Assembly: GCA_902462035.1 (NCBI GenBank)
Contig: CABQAC010000032.1
Location: 1 to 12,148 of the forward strand
Length of the DNA stretch: 12,148 bases
Source: an uncultured Eubacteriales bacterium
GTDB lineage: Bacteria > Bacillota > Clostridia > Oscillospirales > Acutalibacteraceae
Reading direction: 5' to 3'
The translations under genes and the position numbers were made by a program. Below are positions 1 through 6,646 of the stretch, piece after piece. How positions within the stretch are numbered: the stretch's first letter is position 1; each line of letters starts with the position of its first letter. A model generated the notes under the pieces. It was not told the DNA's origin, did no database searches, and saw nothing but the letters and a program-made list of their open reading frames with translations.

Positions 1-875
1 GGAAAGGCTGCCCCGCAGATCCCCTTGGCCACCGCCTGATCGCTCAGCCGTATCGCGCCGCCGCTGTTGAGGGCCTGCACAATGCCCAGTACGGTCAGGG
101 TGTTGCGGATTTGGTGGCGGCCGGTAAAGGGAATGCGGAGCGCAAGGCCCTGGTATTCCACTTCGCTGCCGCCCAAGAATTCCCTTTTGACCCGCATCTG
201 TGCCGGGTCCGGCACAATCAGTTGGTTATGGCGCTCTCCGGCGGTTTTTTCAATCACTTCTGCCGCTTCTGGGTGCTGGTACGGGTAGGAGACGGTCACG
301 CCGCCCTCCTTGATGATCCCGCATTTTTCAAACGCGATCTTTGCGAGCGTATCGCCCAAAATGGCGGTGTGATCCAAATCGATGGCGCAAATGGCGGACA
401 CCAATGGACACGGGATGACGTTGGTGGCATCAAACCGCCCGCCGAGCCCCACCTCCAGCACCACAACGTCGCACTTTTGCTCCAAAAACCACTGGAAAGC
501 CACAGCGGTGACCAATTCAAACTCGGTTACCGATTCTCCTTCGGCCTGCAGGTCATTTGCCTGGGCCAGAACCAACTCGGTTACCCGGGCTAAATCCTCA
601 TGGGGAATTTTCTGCCCGTCCACCTGCATCCGTTCGCAGAAGTCGGTCACGTAAGGAGAAATGTACAGGCCGGTCCTGTACCCGGCCGCGCGCAAAATCG
701 AAGCGGTCATGGCGCAGGTCGAACCCTTGCCGTTGGTACCCGCCACATGGACGAAACGCAGGCTGTTCTGGGGGTTTCCCAACCGTTCCAGCAATGCGCC
801 AACCCGCTCCAGCCCGGGCTTGATGCCGAACCGAAGCAAAGAATGAATCGCGTCGAGCGCTTGCTCGTAGGTCAT
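1..875 (-). CDS. folC: Folylpolyglutamate synthase / dihydrofolate synthase, 3' end missing
   Basis: ATP-dependent ligase that adds glutamate to folates and, in many bacteria, also joins dihydropteroate to glutamate. It is cytoplasmic and belongs to the Mur ligase superfamily. The 291 visible residues include the P-loop GTNGKGST at about 46-53, the EVGLGGRFDATN block at 141-152, the DLDHT motif at 167-170 plus T, the E-K-x-G-I-I-K block at 183-189 and a GRHQIRN motif near 252-258. The family is usually about 420-440 residues, so roughly the last third lies beyond the left edge. The ATG at 875 is preceded by GGAAAGGAG with an 11-base gap. The gene starts 35 bases after the valS stop on the same strand with no terminator between them, so it is probably co-transcribed with valS and partly under the valS T-box. 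valS-folC is a common gene order in Firmicutes. No frame break was seen in the visible part. Confidence 0.95.
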   Translation of the reverse strand, partial: MTYEQALDAIHSLLRFGIKPGLERVGALLERLGNPQNSLRFVHVAGTNGKGSTCAMTASILRAAGYRTGLYISPYVTDFCERMQVDGQKIPHEDLARVTELVLAQANDLQAEGESVTEFELVTAVAFQWFLEQKCDVVVLEVGLGGRFDATNVIPCPLVSAICAIDLDHTAILGDTLAKIAFEKCGIIKEGGVTVSYPYQHPEAAEVIEKTAGERHNQLIVPDPAQMRVKREFLGGSEVEYQGLALRIPFTGRHQIRNTLTVLGIVQALNSGGAIRLSDQAVAKGICGAAF

Positions 876-910
876 AAGAATGCGCGCTCCTTTCCGCGTC
901 GCAACGCTTG

Positions 911-3538
911 TCAGCGGCCGAGCGAATCGAGCGTCTCGCGAATCATGGCAATGCGTTCCCGCAGCTTTGCGGCGTTCTGCCTTGCCCCTTCGATGACGTT
1001 TGCCGGCGCTTTGGACACAAATCCTTCGTTCTTCAACTTATTTTCGGTCTGCTGCAATTGCTTTTCCGCGTTCTCCAGTTCTTTTTTCAATCTTTTTTCT
1101 TCCGCTTCCCGGTCCACCAGCTCATCCATGGGTATATAAATTTTAGCATTGCTGGTCACAATGGTCACCGCGCCGGGCACATCGAAGCTGCCGCCCAGTT
1201 CCACCCCGCTCGCGTAAGCAAGCCGCTCGATATACGGAACGCAGGCCCGAAACGCGTCTTGCTGGTTCGAAGCCAAAAACACACGAGCCTTTTTAGAAGG
1301 CGGCACATTCATTTCGCTGCGGCGGTTGCGGATGGCGCGAATGGCATCCATCACCTGCTGCATCGCCTCCCGCTCAGCCGCGTAATCAGGTTCCCCCTCT
1401 GCGCAGGGCCACGGGGCGGTCATAATGGAATCCCCCGTATGGGGCAGCGATTGCCAAATTTCCTCGGTAATAAACGGCATAAAGGGGTGCAGCATTTCCA
1501 GGGTGCGGGACATAACCCAAACCAGCACCCGGCGCGTGCTGTCCGCCGCCTGCTCGTCATCGCCCTGCATGGACGCCTTGGCGAATTCGATATACCAGTC
1601 GCAGAATTCATCCCAAATAAAATCGTACAGCTTCTGCACCGCGATGCCTAGTTCGAATTTCTCCAGGTTTTCCGTAATCTCCGCCGCCACCCGGCGCAGC
1701 TCGCCCACGATCCATTTGTCGGCGAGGCCCAGCTTTTCAGGCAGCGACTGGGGAACCTCCTTGCCTTCGGTATTCATTAAAATAAACCTGGCGGCATTCC
1801 AAATCTTGTTGGCAAAGTTGCGGCTCGCCTCCACCTTTTCGTCCGAAAAACGCATATCGTTGCCAGGGCTGTTGCCGGTAGCCAGGGTAAAGCGCAGCGC
1901 GTCCGCGCCGTATTTTGCAATTACCTCCAGCGGGTCGATGCCGTTGCCCAGCGATTTTGACATTTTTCTGCCCTGGGCATCCCGCACGATGCCATGCAGG
2001 AAAACGGTATGGAAGGGCGGCTCCCCGGTTTGCTCCAGGGCGGAAAAAATCATCCGCGCCACCCAGAAGAAGATGATGTCATAACCAGTAACCAAAGTGT
2101 CGGTGGGGTAAAAATACTGCAAATCTCTCGTCTGGTCCGGCCAGCCCAATGTTGAAAACGGCCACAGGGCGGAAGAAAACCAGGTATCCAGCGTATCCTC
2201 GTCCCGGCTTAGGTTTTTACAGCCGCACTTGGGGCATTGTTCCGGTTCCTGCCGGGCCACAATCACCTCGCCGCAGCCGGCACAGTACCAGGCCGGAATC
2301 CGGTGGCCCCACCACAGCTGGCGGGAAATGCACCAGTCTTTGATATTTTCCATCCAGTTGTAATAAATTTTATCAAAACGGGAGGGCACAAAACGGACCT
2401 GTCCGTCCCGCACCGTTTGAATCGCGGGCTCAGCCAACGGCTTCATCTTGACAAACCATTGCAGCGAAACACGCGGCTCCACCGTATCGTGGCAGCGGTA
2501 GCAGGTGCCCACATTGTGCTTGTGGGGCTCGATTTTGATCAGATAGCCTTGTTCATCCAAATCTTTGACAATTGCCTTCCGGGCCTCGTACCGGCTCATC
2601 CCGCAATACTTGCCGCCCTTTTCGTTGATCACCGCGCCCTCGTCCATCACATTGATGACCGGCAGATTGTGGCGCAGCCCCACTTCGAAGTCGTTGGGGT
2701 CGTGGGCCGGGGTGATCTTCACCACGCCGGTACCAAAATCCATTTCTACATAACTATCGGCCACCACCGGGATTTCCCGGCCGCACAGGGGCAAGATCAC
2801 CTTTTTTCCAACATAAGCGCGGTAACGGCCATCGTCCGGATGCACCGCCACCGCCGTATCGCCCAACAGCGTTTCCGGTCGGGTGGTGGCAAGCTCCAGG
2901 TATCCGCTGCCATCCGCAAGGGGATAACGAAGATGGTAAAAGTTTCCATCCTGTTCCTCAAATTCCACCTCGGCATCCGAAATAGAGGTGCGGCACTTGG
3001 GGCACCAGTTGATGATCCGTTCACCCCGGTATATCAAGCCCTTTTCATACAGGCGGCAAAATACCTCGTTGACCGCCTTGTTGCAGCCCTCGTCCAGCGT
3101 AAAGCGCTCCCGTTCCCAGTCGCAGGAGGATCCGAGCTTTTTCAGCTGTTCGATGATCCGCCCGCCGAACTTGTCCTTCCAAGCCCAGGCGCGCTCCAAA
3201 AAGCCCTCGCGGCCTAAGTCTTCCTTGGTCAGCCCTTCGGCCTTCATGGCTTCTACGATCTTTGCTTCGGTGGCGATGGAGGCGTGGTCGGTGCCAGGCA
3301 GCCAAAGGGCGCTGTACCCCTGCATCCGGCGCCAACGGATCAAAATATCCTGCAGCGTTTCATCCAGGGCGTGGCCCATATGGAGCTGCCCCGTAATGTT
3401 GGGGGGCGGAATTACAATGGTATAAGGCTTTTTTTTGGGATCCGGTTCCGCGTGGAAATAGCCGCCGGACATCCAAAAATCATAAATCCGGTCCTCCACT
3501 TCCCGCGGTTCGTATGCTTTTGCCAATTCTTTCGCCAT
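911..3538 (-). CDS. valS: Valyl-tRNA synthetase
   Basis: Class I aminoacyl-tRNA synthetase that charges tRNA-Val with valine and edits mischarged threonine; cytoplasmic. The 875 residues match the usual bacterial length. The HIGH signature appears as HMGH at 53-56 after PPPNITG, and KMSKS is at 525-529. Between them lie the CP1 editing domain and paired CxxC motifs (WCPKC, CAGC, CPKC) that suggest zinc binding. The last 70 or so residues (EEKRLKKELENAEKQLQQ and following) are charged and heptad-like, matching the C-terminal coiled-coil arm of ValS. GTDHASIATE is found instead of the GTDHAGIATQ seen in many other bacteria, a variant I believe is common in Clostridia. The ATG at 3538 has AAAGGAAG upstream. 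Expression is set by the T-box leader just upstream, and folC follows as the likely second gene of the operon. Confidence 0.98.
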   Translation of the reverse strand: MAKELAKAYEPREVEDRIYDFWMSGGYFHAEPDPKKKPYTIVIPPPNITGQLHMGHALDETLQDILIRWRRMQGYSALWLPGTDHASIATEAKIVEAMKAEGLTKEDLGREGFLERAWAWKDKFGGRIIEQLKKLGSSCDWERERFTLDEGCNKAVNEVFCRLYEKGLIYRGERIINWCPKCRTSISDAEVEFEEQDGNFYHLRYPLADGSGYLELATTRPETLLGDTAVAVHPDDGRYRAYVGKKVILPLCGREIPVVADSYVEMDFGTGVVKITPAHDPNDFEVGLRHNLPVINVMDEGAVINEKGGKYCGMSRYEARKAIVKDLDEQGYLIKIEPHKHNVGTCYRCHDTVEPRVSLQWFVKMKPLAEPAIQTVRDGQVRFVPSRFDKIYYNWMENIKDWCISRQLWWGHRIPAWYCAGCGEVIVARQEPEQCPKCGCKNLSRDEDTLDTWFSSALWPFSTLGWPDQTRDLQYFYPTDTLVTGYDIIFFWVARMIFSALEQTGEPPFHTVFLHGIVRDAQGRKMSKSLGNGIDPLEVIAKYGADALRFTLATGNSPGNDMRFSDEKVEASRNFANKIWNAARFILMNTEGKEVPQSLPEKLGLADKWIVGELRRVAAEITENLEKFELGIAVQKLYDFIWDEFCDWYIEFAKASMQGDDEQAADSTRRVLVWVMSRTLEMLHPFMPFITEEIWQSLPHTGDSIMTAPWPCAEGEPDYAAEREAMQQVMDAIRAIRNRRSEMNVPPSKKARVFLASNQQDAFRACVPYIERLAYASGVELGGSFDVPGAVTIVTSNAKIYIPMDELVDREAEEKRLKKELENAEKQLQQTENKLKNEGFVSKAPANVIEGARQNAAKLRERIAMIRETLDSLGR

Positions 3539-3600
3539 GTCGTCGTCTTCCTTTCTCTCGGGGCCAAAACTGCCTTGTTTTGCTGCCGTTGGGGCAGCAT

Positions 3601-3645
3601 AAAAAATCCGCCCCAGCCCGGCAACTGCCGGCGCTTAGGGCGGAT
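3601..3645 (-). terminator. Intrinsic terminator arm of the valS T-box
   Basis: On the minus strand, AUCCGCCC pairs with GGGCGGAU, enclosing a GC-rich inner arm (GCCGGC...GCCGG), and is followed at once by a run of six U. The left arm partly overlaps the sequence downstream of the T-box motif, so forming the antiterminator with uncharged tRNA excludes this hairpin. Confidence 0.93.
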
Positions 3646-3931
3646 ATTCATCCGCGGTACCACCTAAATTCGAAGCATGCGCTCCGCACTTTGCCTGAAC
3701 AGGGTACGTACGAACCCGATTCAGCGATCCCGTAACGGGGGAACTTCCGTTGGCGCCTACCGGGGGCGCAAACCCCTTTCAGGCCAAAGCTCGAAGGCCA
3801 CTTCCGCGCCGTTCCCATCATCCGGTCCGGCTGTTCCCCCGCACGAAGACTTGCACCAGCCGTCTTCTCTCTTTGCTTTGGCGGAACGCGTACTCCATCC
3901 TTGTCGTCGCTTTTATACCATGTTCAGTTCT
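3601..3931 (-). promoter_or_regulatory. T-box riboswitch, tRNA-Val-specific leader of valS
   Basis: Leader RNA that binds tRNA-Val and lets transcription continue into valS only when that tRNA is uncharged. Read on the minus strand, it shows the Stem I landmarks in order: GGAGUA (kink-turn side), AGAGAG with GGCUGGUGCAAG (distal loop), then a specifier loop CGGAA-GUG-G. The specifier at 3801-3799 is GUG, a valine codon, placed six bases before GAGC as in the Bacillus glyQS leader. The basal stem pairs GAUGG with CCUUC with one U-U mismatch. The central part holds UGAA, GUAGGCGCC and CCGUUA, as in standard T-boxes. The T-box sequence UAGGUGGUACCGCG lies at about 3665-3652; its UGGU can pair with the ACCA end of tRNA-Val. 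The terminator follows. Specifier assignment rests on manual alignment, but the codon agrees with the gene. Confidence 0.95.
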
Positions 3932-3938
3932 TGTGTTG

Positions 3939-3967
3939 ACAATACCATACCAGCGGCGATTTGTCAA
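3939..3967 (-). promoter_or_regulatory. Promoter of valS-folC
   Basis: Minus-strand -35 box TTGACA (3967-3962, perfect consensus), a 17-base spacer and -10 box TATTGT (3944-3939). The predicted start near 3932 lies just before the T-box Stem I, which supports the assignment. The -35 box sits inside one copy of a 14-base direct repeat. Confidence 0.85.
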
Positions 3968-3986
3968 CCCGCGCGGCGATTTGCCA
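3953..3986. repeat. Two direct copies of GCGGCGATTTGYCA, 20 bp apart
   Basis: Copies at 3953-3966 (GCGGCGATTTGTCA) and 3973-3986 (GCGGCGATTTGCCA) differ at one base and are exactly 20 bp apart, close to two helical turns. The first overlaps the valS -35 box. It may be a small local duplication or a tandem protein-binding site; nothing in the window tells which. Confidence 0.7.
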
Positions 3987-4000
3987 GGCCATACTAATCT

Positions 4001-4452
4001 TTATGTGTTATTCTGCGCGCATTTTTCCGGTTCATGCGTTTCCAGCAGCGGCAGCAATTGCCCGTACAAAGCCGGAAACCTCTTTTTTAAATTCAACGGC
4101 CGGAAGGTTCTGCTGTCCACCCACGCGTGCAGGGTGCTGCCGGTATTCACCGGAGTTCCCCCGCCCGGCAGATATAACGCGTACCGGAACCGAATGCGGG
4201 AAACCGAAAGTTCCGCAATCCAAGTTTCGACCGTAACCAGATCCTCGTACCGGCAGGGGCGCAAAAACCGGCACTGTACTTCCAGCAGCGGGTTCATCAC
4301 CCCCATCGCCTCCATTTGGGAATAGGGAACGCCGATTTGGCGGCAAAAATCGGTGCGCGCTCCTCGTACCACACCGGGTATACCGCGTGGTGAATAATGC
4401 CCATCTGGTCGGTTTCCGCGTACCGCGCGCGAATTTGGGTCGATGCGATCAT
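4001..4452 (-). pseudogene. YbgC/FadM-type hotdog acyl-CoA thioesterase with a one-base frameshift
   Basis: Family of small cytoplasmic enzymes that hydrolyse acyl-CoA or related thioesters. The ATG at 4452 (AGAAAGGATGG upstream) opens a typical N-terminus, RYAETDQMGIIHHAVYPVWYEE, with the family's catalytic Asp at residue 15. After codon 31 the frame runs into non-family sequence and stops at 4297 (51 residues). The rest of the enzyme (ARTDFCRQIGVPYSQMEAMG onward) continues in another frame to a TAA at 4001. Restoring one G near 4359-4361 (GAGGAG-CGCGC to GAGGAGGCGCGC) joins the parts as WYEEARTDFCRQIG and gives about 150 residues, a normal length. The gene starts 20 bases after the MATE gene stop, so it is the third gene of that operon. 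An open frame from 4528 covers the 3' part but its N-terminus is unrelated to the family. Whether this is a true mutation or a sequencing error cannot be told here. Confidence 0.85.
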
Positions 4453-4472
4453 TTACAGCCGTCCATCCTTTC

Positions 4473-5867
4473 TTAAACGAGCGCGCCCGGCTCATTTTCC
4501 TGTTCGTCCGCCGGTTGCTGCGGGGCATCCTCTAATGCCGCCCCCTGCGGAATCCATACGCCTTTTCGGTAAAACAAGCAGGAAAGCACCGCCGCCACCA
4601 GCCAACCAATAGGCCACGAGATCCATATTCCCGCTGTGCCCAGCGCGGGAGACAGCACAAAAGCCAGTACCACCCGCAGCACCAGGTCGGAGAAGGTAGC
4701 AACCATGAAATACCCCATGGCACCGCCGCCGCGCAACACGGCGTCCGCCACCAGCTTGATGGCGATGACCAGGTAAAACGGCGAAACCAGAAGCAAAAAT
4801 TCGTTACCAGCCCTCACCGCCTCCTGGCTGTTGCCATCCAAAAACAGGCGGATCATCTGGGACCCGAAAAAAAAGTAAAGAATCAAAAACGGCAGTGTGA
4901 CCGCCGCTGCCATAATGACCCCGGCACGGAAGCCCTTGCGCACCCGCTTGCATTTCCCCGCGCCGATATTCTGGGCGCTGAAGCTCGACACGCCGTTTGC
5001 CAGGGTGGTAAACGAGGTCACCGCGAAGGTATTCAGCTTAATGGCCGCCGAATAACCCGCCACCACCGACGAACCGTATCCGTTGACGATTCCCTGAATA
5101 AACAAGTTCCCCACCGAAATAAAGCTCTGCTGTAAAATGCTGGGCACCGCAACCCGGCTGATACGGCGCAGCATACCGGCGGAAAACCAGGCGGTATGGC
5201 CCTGGGTCTCTACCCCGCGCAGCCGCAGCAGCAGCGCCACCAGCGCCAGAACCGACGCGGCGCCCTGGGCCAAGAAGGTAGCCCACGCAACGCCCGCCAC
5301 CCCCATGTGGAAGGTGATGACAAACAGCAGGTCCAGCGCGATATTCCCAACAGACGACGCGATTAAAAAATAAAGCGGCGTCCTGGAATCCCCCAGCGCG
5401 GTAAAAATGCCGGTGCAGATGTTATACAAAAATAAAAACGCAAGCCCGCCGATGTAAATTTTTAAGTAAAGCGCACCGCCGTCAAAAATATTTTCCGGCG
5501 TGCGAAGCAGGCGCAGCAGCGGGTCGCAGGTTAAAAACCCCAGTGCCGTCAATATCAAACTAAGCCCCAACACCGAAACAAAAGAGGTATTCACCGCTGT
5601 TTTCATTTCGCCGTACCGTTTGCCGCCGAATAACTGGGATATGACCACCGAACAGCCGATATTGCAGCCCATGGCCACCGCCATAAAGATCATGGTCACC
5701 GGGTAGGAAGCGCCTACCGCCGCCAGCGCGTCCTCGCCCACAAAATTACCCGCGATGACGCTGTCCGCGATGTTGTATAATTGCTGAAAAACCACGCTGC
5801 CCAGCATGGGCAGGGAAAACCGCCACAGCAAGCTGGAAGGCTTCCCCCGTGTCAAATCGGTTAACAT
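4473..5867 (-). CDS. MATE-family efflux transporter
   Basis: Integral membrane cation/drug antiporter of the multidrug and toxic compound extrusion family. About 464 residues with some 12 hydrophobic segments in two halves, the usual length. The N-terminal GKPSSLLWRFSLPMLGSVVF and QQLYNIADSVIAGNFVGEDALAAVG are the classic MATE opening; a repeat-like second half begins near ISRVAVPSILQQSFISVGN. The tail (QQPADEQENE) is polar and cytoplasmic-looking. Two ATGs compete, at 5873 and 5867. The Shine-Dalgarno GAGGA at 5880-5876 lies 2 bases from the first and 8 from the second, so 5867 is chosen. It sits between two hotdog thioesterase genes with gaps of 42 and 20 bases, so the three are probably one operon. 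The substrate cannot be inferred from sequence; neighbours hint at organic acids or acyl-derived compounds, but that is a guess. Confidence 0.93.
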   Translation of the reverse strand: MLTDLTRGKPSSLLWRFSLPMLGSVVFQQLYNIADSVIAGNFVGEDALAAVGASYPVTMIFMAVAMGCNIGCSVVISQLFGGKRYGEMKTAVNTSFVSVLGLSLILTALGFLTCDPLLRLLRTPENIFDGGALYLKIYIGGLAFLFLYNICTGIFTALGDSRTPLYFLIASSVGNIALDLLFVITFHMGVAGVAWATFLAQGAASVLALVALLLRLRGVETQGHTAWFSAGMLRRISRVAVPSILQQSFISVGNLFIQGIVNGYGSSVVAGYSAAIKLNTFAVTSFTTLANGVSSFSAQNIGAGKCKRVRKGFRAGVIMAAAVTLPFLILYFFFGSQMIRLFLDGNSQEAVRAGNEFLLLVSPFYLVIAIKLVADAVLRGGGAMGYFMVATFSDLVLRVVLAFVLSPALGTAGIWISWPIGWLVAAVLSCLFYRKGVWIPQGAALEDAPQQPADEQENEPGALV

Positions 5868-5909
5868 AGCCATTTTCCTCGATCCGCCGCCCCGTCGCTT
5901 TCTAAGGCC

Positions 5910-6407
5910 TTAATAGCCCTTCTGCCTGCGCTGTTTGCGCAGCAGCTGGCGGAACTTTCCGTTTTCAAATTCTTGTTTTTCCTCGTCGGTTTCCAATATT
6001 AAGCCGGGCACCGGCACCGGCTTTAAATGATCATCCATGGCCACAAATACCAAATACGCCCGGTTGACCCTGGTCCGTTCGCCGCCAAACCGTTCCACAT
6101 AGGTGTCCACCCTCACCTCCATCGAGGTATTTCCCACCCACGTGACCTGGCTAAGCAGAACCAGCGTACAATTGATGGTGACACTTTCGCCAAAGACCAG
6201 ATTGTCCACTGCGGCGGTGGTTACATCGTAACCGGAATGACGGCGGGCAGTCACGCTGCCCACCGTATCGATCCAGGCCATCAGCTGGCCGCCGAACAGC
6301 CGGTGAAAGCCATTGATATGCTGGTTGAGTACAATTTGAACCTGCTCTGCGCGGGATTCCGATACGGTTTTCATTGGTCTTTCTACCGGCTGGTCCATTG
6401 TTTCCAT
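5910..6407 (-). CDS. Acyl-CoA thioesterase, YciA/ACOT-type single hotdog domain
   Basis: Predicted to hydrolyse acyl-CoA to free acid and CoA in the cytoplasm. 165 residues. The hotdog helix is clear: HINGFHRLFGGQLMAWIDTVG at about 30-50, with the likely active-site Asp at 47, followed by VTTAAVDNLVFGESV near 62-76, as in YciA and related thioesterases. A basic tail (LRKQRRQKG) closes the protein. The start at 6407 is preceded by AGGAAAGGA, very close to the ATG; an in-frame ATG at 6398 has better spacing from the second AGGA and is an alternative. It is the first gene of the minus-strand operon thioesterase, MATE exporter, second thioesterase, driven from the promoter near 6490. Chain-length preference cannot be read from the sequence. 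Confidence 0.92.
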   Translation of the reverse strand: METMDQPVERPMKTVSESRAEQVQIVLNQHINGFHRLFGGQLMAWIDTVGSVTARRHSGYDVTTAAVDNLVFGESVTINCTLVLLSQVTWVGNTSMEVRVDTYVERFGGERTRVNRAYLVFVAMDDHLKPVPVPGLILETDEEKQEFENGKFRQLLRKQRRQKGY

Positions 6408-6475
6408 TCCTTTCCTGGTACATGTTTTCGTTGTGTCGGCACTCCATTGCTTCCCATTTTTTGGTCAAGTCCTGA

Positions 6476-6488
6476 TGGTATTATACCA
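6476..6488. repeat. Palindrome TGGTAT-T-ATACCA over the -10 box
   Basis: Perfect 6-bp arms around one central base, between divergently read genes. It covers the TATAAT of the minus-strand promoter. It may be a repressor site, or simply the result of an extended -10 box next to its mirror image. Confidence 0.5.
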
Positions 6489-6508
6489 GATTTTCCTTTG
6501 CTTGACTA
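6480..6508 (-). promoter_or_regulatory. Promoter of the thioesterase-MATE operon
   Basis: Minus-strand -10 box TATAAT (6485-6480, perfect) with an extended TG motif one base upstream, and a weaker -35 box TAGTCA (6508-6503) at 17 bases. The predicted start near 6473 leaves a leader of about 65 bases before the ATG at 6407. The -10 box lies inside a 13-bp palindrome, a possible operator. Confidence 0.75.
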
Positions 6509-6556
6509 CCCGGCGGAAAAAATCCATTCCAAATGTTCCGGTCCGAAAAAATACGG

Positions 6557-6585
6557 TTGTAAGGGGTTCGGTTTTGTGCTAAGAT
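6557..6585 (+). promoter_or_regulatory. Promoter of galM
   Basis: -35 box TTGTAA (6557-6562), a 17-base spacer and -10 box TAAGAT (6580-6585), with a TG extension one base before the -10. The predicted start near 6592 lies after the in-frame ATG at 6584, which therefore cannot be used from this promoter. This supports the TTG start at 6647. Confidence 0.65.
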
Positions 6586-6646
6586 GCTATCGAAAGAACC
6601 GCCTGTATCAGGATGGTTATCAAGATGGGAAAAGGAGTGGTCCGCT

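Noticed and set aside
908..1651. A 247-residue plus-strand frame over the 3' end of valS
   Set aside because: Antisense shadow of conserved valS codons with no ribosome binding site or recognisable domain.
2237..3217. A 326-residue plus-strand frame inside valS
   Set aside because: It is antisense to a clearly coding valS, rich in His, Arg and Ala as expected of a shadow frame in GC-rich DNA, and has no family features.
3935..3966. TTGACA on the plus strand as a promoter facing the thioesterase gene
   Set aside because: No acceptable -10 box at 16-18 bases, and the genes on that side are read on the minus strand.
4001..4528. A 175-residue frame that looks like a complete thioesterase gene
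   Set aside because: Only its part downstream of about 4360 matches the family. Its first 55 or so residues are the out-of-frame reading of the true N-terminus and of the MATE gene end, so the locus is better described as a frameshifted gene starting at 4452.
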